Shown here one piece after another: positions 57,266 to 64,000 of a stretch of 64,000 nucleotides of DNA (the stretch's first letter is position 1; every line of letters starts with the position of its first letter). Source of the DNA: Candidatus Accumulibacter propinquus (lineage in GTDB: Bacteria > Pseudomonadota > Gammaproteobacteria > Burkholderiales > Rhodocyclaceae). Both the position numbers and the translations under genes were made by a program. The notes below the pieces were generated by a model. The model had not been told where the DNA came from. It saw nothing but the letters and a program-made list of their open reading frames with translations, and did not search any database. The stretch lies in NCBI GenBank assembly GCA_016714935.1, contig JADKBU010000003.1, forward strand, positions 1 to 64,000, given 5' to 3'.

Positions 57266-59342
57266 CGCGAGCGTCGCTCTGCAGAACTTCTTGGTGCGCT
57301 TTGGGCAGCGGCAACTGGCTGGTCCGGTGTTGATTCTGCTGATTCTGGCGATGATGGTCCTGCCGCTGCCGCCTTTTGTGCTGGATCTTTTTTTCACCTT
57401 CAACATCGCCATCTCGGTGATCGTCATGCTGGTCGCCATGAGCGTGGTGAAACCGCTGGACTTTTCCGTTTTCCCGACCGTGCTGCTGGTGACCACGCTG
57501 CTGCGATTGTCGTTGAACGTGGCCTCGACGCGGGTCGTCCTGCTCGAAGGACACACGGGTCCAGGGGCTGCCGGGCAGGTCATTGAAGCCTTCGGTCATT
57601 TCCTGGTCGGCGGCAACTATGCGGTTGGTCTGGTGGTGTTCACCATTCTGGTGGTGATCAACTTCGTGGTGATCACCAAGGGTGCCGGACGGGTTGCCGA
57701 GGTCGCCGCGCGCTTCACCCTCGACGCCATGCCGGGCAAACAGATGGCCATTGACGCCGACCTCAATGCCGGCCTGATCGGTGAGGATGAGGCACGCAAG
57801 CGGCGGGCGACAATCGCTCAGGAAGCGGATTTCTTTGGTTCCATGGACGGTGCGTCGAAGTTCGTTCGTGGTGACGCGGTTGCCGGCATTCTGATCATGC
57901 TGATCAACGTCGTGGGCGGCCTTTTCATCGGTGTCCTGCAGCACAACCTGGACATCGGGACGGCGGCCAAGACCTACACGCTGCTGGCCATTGGTGACGG
58001 GTTGGTGGCCCAGATTCCGGCGCTGATCATCTCGATTGCCGCGGGCATGGTCGTGACGCGCGTTGGCGACGATGAAGATGTCTCGCAGCAGTTCGTTTCG
58101 CAACTATTCAGCAATCCCAAGCTGCTGTTTCTGACCGCGGCGATCATCGGTATGCTGGGGCTCATTCCAGGCATGCCGAATTTCGTCTTCCTGTTCCTGG
58201 CAAGCGCTTTGGGGGCCATGGCATGGCGACTGGAAAAGCGTTCGCAGGTCGCGGTGCCAGTGCCGGTGGCCGCGGCACCCGTCGCGCCACGGGAAACTCA
58301 GGAGGCCAGTTGGGCCGACGTCACGCCGCTGGACGTGCTGGCGCTGGAGGTTGGGTATCGACTGATTCCTCTTGTCGACAAGTCGCAGGATGGCGAGTTG
58401 TTACGCCGCATCAGAGGGATACGGAAAAAATTTGCGCAGGAAGTGGGCTTCCTGGTGTCCCCGGTTCACATTCGCGACAATCTGGAGTTGAAACCCAACG
58501 CCTACAAGATTCTGCTCAAAGGCGTCGAAATCGGCGACGGCGAGGCCTTTCCAGGAAACCTGCTGGCGATCAATCCAGGTCGGGTGGCGGGGCAGGTCCC
58601 AGGAACGGTTACCAAGGATCCGGCCTTCGGGTTACCTGCGGTGTGGATCGATCCAGCACTTCGTGAACAGGCGCAGGCCTACGGTTACACAGTCGTCGAT
58701 GCCAGCACCGTGGCGGCGACGCACCTCAACCACCTGATTCTCTCGCACGCAGCCGAGCTCCTTGGGCGGCAAGAAACGCAGGCGTTGCTCGATCACCTGG
58801 CGAAGGAGATGCCCAAGCTGGTCGAGGATGTGGTACCCAAGGTCCTGTCGCTCGGTGTGGTACAGAAGGTGCTCCGCAACCTCCTGGAAGAGGGGGTTCA
58901 TCTGCGTGACATGCGGACGGTCATCGAAACCCTGGCCGATGTCGCTCCCCGCTCCCAGGATCCTGAAGTTCTGACGGCGCAGGTTCGGACCGCCCTGGGT
59001 CGTTCGATCGTTCAGGAACTCTATCCCGGAGGTGCCGAAATGCAGGTGATGTCGCTGGATCCGCAACTGGAGCGCCTCCTGCTCCAGGCCGTTGCTGGTG
59101 GCGGCGATAGCGCCGGGATCGAGCCGGGACTCGCCGATACGCTGGTGCGTGAAGCGGTCGCCGCGGCGCAGCGCCAGGAGGAAGTCGGTCTGCCGACGGT
59201 GCTGTTGGTTCCCGGTAATCTCCGTACGTTGCTGTCGCGTTTCCTCCGTCGCAGCATTTCCCAGCTGAAGGTCCTGGCACATGCGGAAGTGCCTGAAAAC
59301 AGGATCATCAAAGTCACTTCCATCATTGGACAGCGCGTATGA
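57258..59342 (+). CDS. flhA: Flagellar type III export protein FlhA
   Basis: 694 residues. Eight-helix N-terminal half with the FHIPEP signature region (RLSLNVASTRVVL, GGNYAVGLVVF, NFVVITKGAGRVAEVAARF split, DADLNAGLI) and a long cytoplasmic export-gate domain (TPLDVLALEVGYRLIPLVD, IRDNLELKPNAYKILLKG split, DPAFGLPAVWI). Length is typical. FlhA forms the nonameric export gate at the flagellar base. It overlaps both flhB (8 bp) and flhF (ATGA), so translation is coupled. Confidence 0.98.
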   Translation: MADASVALQNFLVRFGQRQLAGPVLILLILAMMVLPLPPFVLDLFFTFNIAISVIVMLVAMSVVKPLDFSVFPTVLLVTTLLRLSLNVASTRVVLLEGHTGPGAAGQVIEAFGHFLVGGNYAVGLVVFTILVVINFVVITKGAGRVAEVAARFTLDAMPGKQMAIDADLNAGLIGEDEARKRRATIAQEADFFGSMDGASKFVRGDAVAGILIMLINVVGGLFIGVLQHNLDIGTAAKTYTLLAIGDGLVAQIPALIISIAAGMVVTRVGDDEDVSQQFVSQLFSNPKLLFLTAAIIGMLGLIPGMPNFVFLFLASALGAMAWRLEKRSQVAVPVPVAAAPVAPRETQEASWADVTPLDVLALEVGYRLIPLVDKSQDGELLRRIRGIRKKFAQEVGFLVSPVHIRDNLELKPNAYKILLKGVEIGDGEAFPGNLLAINPGRVAGQVPGTVTKDPAFGLPAVWIDPALREQAQAYGYTVVDASTVAATHLNHLILSHAAELLGRQETQALLDHLAKEMPKLVEDVVPKVLSLGVVQKVLRNLLEEGVHLRDMRTVIETLADVAPRSQDPEVLTAQVRTALGRSIVQELYPGGAEMQVMSLDPQLERLLLQAVAGGGDSAGIEPGLADTLVREAVAAAQRQEEVGLPTVLLVPGNLRTLLSRFLRRSISQLKVLAHAEVPENRIIKVTSIIGQRV

Positions 59343-60724
59343 ACGTCAGAAAATTCATCGCGGCGACCGCCCGAGATGCCTTGCGCAAGGTCAAGGAGAC
59401 TCTCGGGCCGGACGCCATCATCCTGTCTAATCGGGGTATTCCCGGTGGCGTGGAGATCATGGCCGTCGCTGCACGCGACATGGATATGATCGTGCCGACG
59501 CCGGAGCGCGAAGCGTCGCCTGCTCGCGCGATGGACTACCCGACAGTCTCGTCGGTCGACCGAGGTCCTGCAACCGCGCCTGAGCTGCCGTCGGTTCGGG
59601 GGGCGGCGCCTACCGTCGGTCAGCAAAGTGCTGCCGCACGCTCCTTGCCGCCGCCACTGGCGAGGCCACTGGCGCCACCGTTGGAGCGACCCCTGTCATC
59701 ACGATCACTGCCGCCGCTGGAGCGGCCGCGGCCGCAAGCCGAGAGCTTGGCCAAGGGAGACGCGGAAGTGGTTCCAGCAGCGGTGATGGACGAGATTCGC
59801 TCCTTGCGAAGAATCGTAGAACAACAGCTCGCCGGTTTTGCGTGGGGGGAATCGGCGCGTTCCGAACCGGTGAAGACAGAGATCCTTCGTCAGATGCTCG
59901 ATGCCGGTTTTTCGCCGCACTTTGCACGTGGCCTGCTCGCTGATCTGCCCCATGACCTGGATAGTGTCCAGGCGCTGGCGTGGGTCAGGGGTGGCGCCGA
60001 GCGCAGCATGTTGACGATCAGTAGCGAGACCGACATTGTCCACCGGGGGGGTATCTATGCGTTGGTCGGGCCGACCGGCGTCGGCAAGACGACGACCACC
60101 GCCAAGTTGGCTGCACGCTGCGTCCTGCGGCACGGAGCCAGGAAACTGGCGTTGGTCACCACTGATGGTTACCGGATCGGTGCCCACGAACAGTTGCGAA
60201 TCTATGGCCGGATCCTCGGAGTATCGGTGCATCTTGCCCGGGACGCCAAGGATCTGCGAGCGACGTTGCGTGACTTGCAGCACACCCACATGGTGTTGAT
60301 CGACACCATGGGCATGAGCCAGCGCGACCGGATGGTCAGCGAACAGGTAGCCATGTTTGGTGACTGCAACGTGAAGTCGCTGTTGCTGCTGTCGGCTACC
60401 AGTCGCGGTGACACGCTGGATGATGTAGTCAGGGCGTACAGCGGGCTGGACCTTGCGGGTTGTATCTTGACCAAGGTCGACGAAGCAGCGAGTCTGGCCT
60501 CGTCGCTCGATGTGATCATTCGCCACGGCCTGCTCATGTATTATGTGTCGAATGGGCAACGGGTACCGGAAGACCTGCATTTGCCGAATCGTCCTTACCT
60601 GTTGCACCGCGCCTTCAAGGATCTGCCCGAGACTTCGCCGCATCGCCTGGCCGGCGTCGAGCCTGGCTTGATGATGGCCAGCTCGACCGCCAGCAGTTTC
60701 ACTGCCGGAGGCCAGCGTGCCTGA
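59339..60724 (+). CDS. flhF: Flagellar placement GTPase FlhF
   Basis: 461 residues. N-terminal KFIAATARDALRKVKETLG (B domain start), a proline-rich linker (~65-150) made partly of short PPLARPLAPPLERPL-like repeats, helical N domain, then an SRP-type GTPase: P-loop GPTGVGKTT from 244, TTDGYRIGAHEQL, IDTMGMSQRD in place of DTAGR, LTKVDEA. FlhF directs polar flagellum assembly together with FlhG. The ATGA overlap with flhA and the flhG start inside its end support an operon. Confidence 0.95.
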   Translation: MNVRKFIAATARDALRKVKETLGPDAIILSNRGIPGGVEIMAVAARDMDMIVPTPEREASPARAMDYPTVSSVDRGPATAPELPSVRGAAPTVGQQSAAARSLPPPLARPLAPPLERPLSSRSLPPLERPRPQAESLAKGDAEVVPAAVMDEIRSLRRIVEQQLAGFAWGESARSEPVKTEILRQMLDAGFSPHFARGLLADLPHDLDSVQALAWVRGGAERSMLTISSETDIVHRGGIYALVGPTGVGKTTTTAKLAARCVLRHGARKLALVTTDGYRIGAHEQLRIYGRILGVSVHLARDAKDLRATLRDLQHTHMVLIDTMGMSQRDRMVSEQVAMFGDCNVKSLLLLSATSRGDTLDDVVRAYSGLDLAGCILTKVDEAASLASSLDVIIRHGLLMYYVSNGQRVPEDLHLPNRPYLLHRAFKDLPETSPHRLAGVEPGLMMASSTASSFTAGGQRA

Positions 60725-61601
60725 GTTTCGTGGGGATCAGGCGGCTGGTCTACGGCGCCTCCTGGGGCGGCAGAGTCTGCGTATCGTGACCTTTGCTGCC
60801 GGTAGCATCGGTGTCGGCAAAAGCGTGGCGGTGGCCAATCTGGCTGCCTCGCTGGCCCGTCAGGGCAGGGAAGTCCTGGTGGTCGACGAAAACACCGAAG
60901 ACGGCATCGCGGCGTATTACGGCGTGTTGGCGCGCTATGATCTACAGCAGGTCATCGATCGGGAGAAGTCTCTCTCGGAGGTGATCCTCTCCGTGGCACC
61001 AGGCATCCGCGTGTTGCCGGTAGCGAGGGTGGTGAGGCACCTCGCCAGGCTCAGCGATGCCGAGCAACGGATCCTGCTCGGGTGTCTCACCGAGATTGGG
61101 CCGCCGGCCGATGTCCTGCTGGTCGACGCTTCACTTGATCACCCGCTCGGTTTTTCACCGCTCGGTCTTGCCGCGCATGAGACGGTGATCGTCGTCTCGC
61201 CCAGTAGTGCGGCGATTACCGAGGCGTACGCACTGATCAAGAAAGTCAGTCTGGGTTACGCGCGGCAGGATTTCCGCATCCTGGTCAACAAGGCGCGGGC
61301 AGCCCGTGAAGCGCGCGCGATATATGACAACATTGCGCGCGTCACCGGTAGCCGCGGGCTCGCTCGCCTCGACTATGCGGGCTATGTGCCGGTCGACGAG
61401 CACCTGCGGCAGGCATCCAGGTTGTGCCAGCCGGTGGGCGCACTGTTTCCGGACTCTCCGGCCGCCAAGGCGTATCAAACCGTGGCCAACGACTTGTTGA
61501 ATTGGCCCGGAGCCGATGACGAAATCGGCGGGCTCGAACATTTCGTGCAACAATTGCTACTCTTGAGCCAACGCATAGAACCGATTGCTATTTACGCCTG
61601 A
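60717..61601 (+). CDS. flhG: Flagellar number regulator FlhG/FleN-like MinD ATPase
   Basis: 294 residues from GTG 60717, overlapping flhF by eight bases. DQAAGLRRLLG (N-terminal FlhF-activating motif), RIVTFAAGSIGVGKSVAVANLA as the P-loop region (split around AGS), VLVVDEN, DVLLVDASLDH, VVSPSSAAITEAYALIKK. The deviant Walker A of MinD/FlhG (KGGxGKT) is changed: the signature first Lys is Ser (GSIGVGKS). Such changes occur in some betaproteobacterial FlhG-like proteins, so function may be retained through another mechanism. Probably limits flagellar number with FlhF. Confidence 0.88.
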   Translation: MPEFRGDQAAGLRRLLGRQSLRIVTFAAGSIGVGKSVAVANLAASLARQGREVLVVDENTEDGIAAYYGVLARYDLQQVIDREKSLSEVILSVAPGIRVLPVARVVRHLARLSDAEQRILLGCLTEIGPPADVLLVDASLDHPLGFSPLGLAAHETVIVVSPSSAAITEAYALIKKVSLGYARQDFRILVNKARAAREARAIYDNIARVTGSRGLARLDYAGYVPVDEHLRQASRLCQPVGALFPDSPAAKAYQTVANDLLNWPGADDEIGGLEHFVQQLLLLSQRIEPIAIYA

Positions 61602-61618
61602 TAGCGCTTCCACGACGC

Positions 61619-62365
61619 ATGTATAACGCTGCTGGTCAACTCAACAAGGATCAGCTCGTCCAGCGCTTTGCTCCGCTGGTGAGGCGCATAGCCTGTCATC
61701 TGATGGCTCGCCTGCCGGCCAGTGTGCAGTTGGACGATCTGGTTCAGAACGGCATGCTCGGCCTGCTTGATGCGATTGGCCGTTTCGAGGCCGGCATGGG
61801 GGCGCAGTTCGAAGTCTACGCGGCACAGCGCGTGCGTGGTGCGATGCTCGACGGACTACGCGAGAACGACTGGTTGCCGCGCAGCTTGCGGCACAACTGT
61901 CGGCGGATCGAGGTTGCCATTGCACAACTCGAACAGGAGAATGGGCGTGCGCCGTCGGAAAAGGAACTCGCCGATGCTCTGGGGATGGGCCTGGCCGACT
62001 ACCAGAAAATGCTGCAGGATGCCCGCGGCCATCAACTGGTATACCTTGAAGACCTGGTTTCCGAACGCGGTGACGATTTTCTGGAACGGCATCTGGCGGA
62101 CGACGCGGCCGATCCGGCGAAGCTTTTTGAGGAGGGAAACCTGCGCCAACTGCTGGTCCAGGCGATTGAACTGCTGCCGGAGCGGGAGAGGCTGATGATG
62201 GCCCTCTACTACGAGCAGGACCTCAATCTGCGCGAGATCGGCGCGGTCCTGGGGGTAACGGAGTCTCGTGCCTGCCAGTTGCACAGTCAGGCGGTGTTGC
62301 GCTTGCGCGCCCGCCTGTTTGGTGGGAACGTGACCAAGACGACGAAAGTGGCACGGCATGGATAG
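61619..62365 (+). CDS. fliA: Flagellar sigma factor FliA (sigma28)
   Basis: 248 residues. Region 2: APLVRRIACHLMARLPASVQ, LDDLVQNGMLGLLDAI, FEVYAAQRVRGAMLDGLRENDW split, LPRSLR. Region 3: ENGRAPSEKELADALGM. Region 4: LPERERLMMALYYEQDLNL, LREIGAVLGVTESRACQLHS split by the turn. Typical length. It transcribes late flagellar and chemotaxis genes from TAAA-N15-GCCGATAA promoters; one candidate lies at 48905-48931. The stop overlaps the motC start by eight bases. Confidence 0.97.
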   Translation: MYNAAGQLNKDQLVQRFAPLVRRIACHLMARLPASVQLDDLVQNGMLGLLDAIGRFEAGMGAQFEVYAAQRVRGAMLDGLRENDWLPRSLRHNCRRIEVAIAQLEQENGRAPSEKELADALGMGLADYQKMLQDARGHQLVYLEDLVSERGDDFLERHLADDAADPAKLFEEGNLRQLLVQAIELLPERERLMMALYYEQDLNLREIGAVLGVTESRACQLHSQAVLRLRARLFGGNVTKTTKVARHG

Positions 62366-63098
62366 GATCAGCGTCTTCGGGCTGCTGATCGGTCTGTTGG
62401 CGATCATCGGCGGCCAGATCCTGGAGGGTGGCCATATCGGTTCCTTGTCGCAACCCACGGCGATGCTGATTGTGGTCGGTGGTACGCTTGGGGCCGTCAT
62501 GTTGCAGAGTCCCTACGCAACCTTTGTGCGTGGCATCCGTATGGTGCGGTGGATCTGGTACCCGCCAGTGGTCAATCATCTGCAGTTGATCCAGCAGGTC
62601 TCGGGCTGGAGCCAGGTGTCGCGGCGGGAAGGCTTGCTGGCACTGGACCCCATTGTCAACGAGTTGAAGGACGAGTTTACGCGCAAGGGGCTGCAACTGG
62701 TGGTCGACGGCGCCGAGCCCGACCGGCTGCGGGAAGTGATGGAGGTCGAGATCAGCACCTACGAACAGGAAATGAAGTTGTCGGCGCGGATCTGGGAGGC
62801 GGCCGGCGGCTACTCGCCAACCATCGGGATTCTTGGTGCGGTGATGGGTTTGATTCAGGTGATGGAGAATTTGTCCGATCCATCCAAACTCGGGGCCGGG
62901 ATTGCCGTGGCGTTCGTTGCCACGATCTATGGCGTTGGCCTGGCCAATCTGGTTTTCCTGCCGATGGCCAACAAACTGAAAGCGCATATCAACCGCCTCA
63001 TCGTGCAGAGAGAAATGATTGTCGACGGGCTGGTGGGTATCGCCAACGGCGATAATCCCCGTATCATCGAAAGCCGTCTGCGCGGCTACATCTTCTGA
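62358..63098 (+). CDS. motC: Flagellar stator protein MotC (MotA family)
   Basis: 246 residues. Four transmembrane segments, MotA/TolQ/ExbB signature in the last pair: GGYSPTIGILGAVMGLIQVM and GIAVAFVATIYGVGLANLVF, with a cytoplasmic loop that carries the charged residues contacting FliG (DGAEPDRLREVMEVEI). With MotD it forms the second stator common in Pseudomonas and betaproteobacteria, placed right after fliA in the same way. Named MotC rather than MotA on gene order and on similarity of the partner to MotD; the family alone would only say MotA-like. Confidence 0.9.
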   Translation: MDRISVFGLLIGLLAIIGGQILEGGHIGSLSQPTAMLIVVGGTLGAVMLQSPYATFVRGIRMVRWIWYPPVVNHLQLIQQVSGWSQVSRREGLLALDPIVNELKDEFTRKGLQLVVDGAEPDRLREVMEVEISTYEQEMKLSARIWEAAGGYSPTIGILGAVMGLIQVMENLSDPSKLGAGIAVAFVATIYGVGLANLVFLPMANKLKAHINRLIVQREMIVDGLVGIANGDNPRIIESRLRGYIF

Positions 63099-63184
63099 CG
63101 CCAGTGAAGATTCCAGCTACCCCCAATCATGTTTACCATGATCCCTGTCGGCAGTCCTGGCTTCCGACTCGCGGGGGGAGGGCG

Positions 63185-63217
63185 ATGACCATCTGGCCGA
63201 AGCAACGGTCCAACTGA
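63185..63217 (+). other. Ten-codon open frame before motD with strong ribosome site
   Basis: ATG 63185 follows GGGGGGAGGG and reads MTIWPKQRSN then TGA at 63215-63217, in the same frame as motD and three bases before its ATG (63221), which lacks an obvious Shine-Dalgarno of its own. It may be a leader that couples translation, or accidental. Confidence 0.3.
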
Positions 63218-63220
63218 GCG

Positions 63221-64000
63221 ATGGCACGTCGGCAGCGAGAAGAAGAGAAGGACAATCACGAGCGCTGGCTCGTGTCGTACGCGGATTTCATCACCCTGCT
63301 GTTTGCCTTTTTTGTGGTGATGTACGCGCTCTCCTCGGTGAATGAAGGCAAGTATCGCATTCTGAGCAACTCGATGGTCAGTGCTTTTCGCAATGTCCCC
63401 GTCAACAGCAGTGGAACCGCGCCAATGGTCGTGCCCACCTCGGCGCCGGCCGTGCCGAAGGTCAACCTGACGAGCAAGACGCAGGATGCTGTGAGACAGC
63501 AGCAGCGCGAAAAAATGCGGCATGTTGCGAAGGAGATCCTTGAGGTGATGGCGCCGCTGGTTGAGCAGGGGAAGGTTCGCGTGCTCGAAACCAGCCGCGG
63601 TGTAAGCATAGAAATCAACGACAGCATCCTGTTTTCGCCAGGGCAGGCCCTGCTGCAGCCACCATTGGCAAAAGCCATGCAGTCGGTGGCGGAGGTATTG
63701 GTCGCCTCGGATTTCCCGATCACGATCGAGGGACACACTGATGACCTCCCGATCAAGAATACTCAATTTCCCTCTAACTGGGAACTTTCAGCAGTGCGTG
63801 CGACTACCGTTCTGCGCTTGTTCGCCGATGCCGGCGTAGCGGCAGCGCGTTTGACCGCGATTGGCTACGCCGACACTCGACCGGTCGAGCCCAATGTACT
63901 GGCGGATGGACGGGCTCGCAATCGTCGGGTAACGATTCTGATTGATTCGGAAATTCCCGAAAAGGGCACGGAGGTGAATCTGCAGGGGCAAGCGGCGCAA
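63221..64000 (+). CDS. motD: Flagellar stator protein MotD (MotB family), 3' partial
   Basis: 260 residues are visible and the frame is still open at the window edge. It starts MARRQREEEKDNHERWLVSY, as Pseudomonas MotD proteins do. A plug/transmembrane region follows (ADFITLLFAFFVVMYALSS with the proton-conducting Asp in YADF), then a linker and an OmpA-like peptidoglycan-binding domain (ISIEINDSILF-like VSIEINDSILFSPG, TIEGHTDDLPI, NWELSAVRATTVLR, GRARNRRVTI). Binds peptidoglycan as the anchored part of the MotCD stator. It lies 122 bp after motC, a wider gap than others in the operon. Confidence 0.93.
   Translation, partial: MARRQREEEKDNHERWLVSYADFITLLFAFFVVMYALSSVNEGKYRILSNSMVSAFRNVPVNSSGTAPMVVPTSAPAVPKVNLTSKTQDAVRQQQREKMRHVAKEILEVMAPLVEQGKVRVLETSRGVSIEINDSILFSPGQALLQPPLAKAMQSVAEVLVASDFPITIEGHTDDLPIKNTQFPSNWELSAVRATTVLRLFADAGVAAARLTAIGYADTRPVEPNVLADGRARNRRVTILIDSEIPEKGTEVNLQGQAAQ

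Overview
GC-rich chromosomal DNA of a motile Gram-negative bacterium, most likely a betaproteobacterium of the Rhodocyclales (Accumulibacter/Dechloromonas-like). This assignment is an inference. It rests on the cheV-cheV-cheY-cheZ-cheA / flhB-flhA-flhF-flhG-fliA-motC-motD gene order, FliW and Tex nearby, a type IV pilin under a sigma54 promoter, and long RTX proteins beside several Rpn-type nucleases. No rRNA, tRNA, CRISPR array, prophage or classical insertion sequence was seen.

Layout. (1) 1-13.5 kb: three tandem, closely related RTX (calcium-binding, type I-secreted) giants. The first is cut by the window edge, the second carries two single-base frameshifts, and the third is intact with two seven-blade PD40-type propellers. 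A small unknown protein follows. (2) 13.8-17.7 kb: a periplasmic solute-binding protein overlapping a membrane GGDEF-EAL protein with a C-terminal zinc-binding CZB domain. (3) 17.8-19.9 kb: two tandem Rpn/PF04754-family nucleases, each damaged in a different way. (4) 20.1-29.8 kb: a probable pilus and glycan region. It holds two very short PilA-N-like pilins with paralogous sigma54 promoters, a small secreted four-Cys protein, an ABC permease/TPR protein/ATPase set resembling Myxococcus PilGHI, a SPINDLY-type O-GlcNAc transferase, and a HAD-UbiA / DprE1 / DprE2 set that looks like a polyprenyl-phospho-arabinose pathway. (5) 30-38.5 kb, minus strand: a fourth RTX protein, a GT-C-like membrane protein, a HAD phosphatase and an intact Rpn nuclease.

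(6) 38.9-45.1 kb: a CelD/FemAB-like acetyltransferase, a SWIM-SNF2 helicase and Tex. (7) 45.2-48.9 kb: fliW, then FecR-domain, OmpA-type lipoprotein and CHASE2-adenylate cyclase genes that overlap one another. (8) 49-64 kb: a chemoreceptor with a sigma28-like promoter, two CheV proteins, CheY, CheZ and CheA, a strong terminator, then flhB-flhA-flhF-flhG-fliA-motC-motD with overlapping or near-abutting ORFs. motD runs off the window.

How the parts may work together. The 49-64 kb block is a standard chemotaxis, flagellar-export and second-stator module. The 20-37 kb block can be read as a pilin gene region with a dedicated transporter, a protein O-glycosyltransferase and a lipid-linked arabinose donor pathway plus a GT-C enzyme, analogous to arabinosylated pilins of some Pseudomonas aeruginosa strains. 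That reading is the most interesting hypothesis here, and the DprE1-like gene has a one-base frameshift as written. Single-base indels recur in several accessory genes but were not noticed in the flagellar genes, so sequencing error must be separated from real decay.
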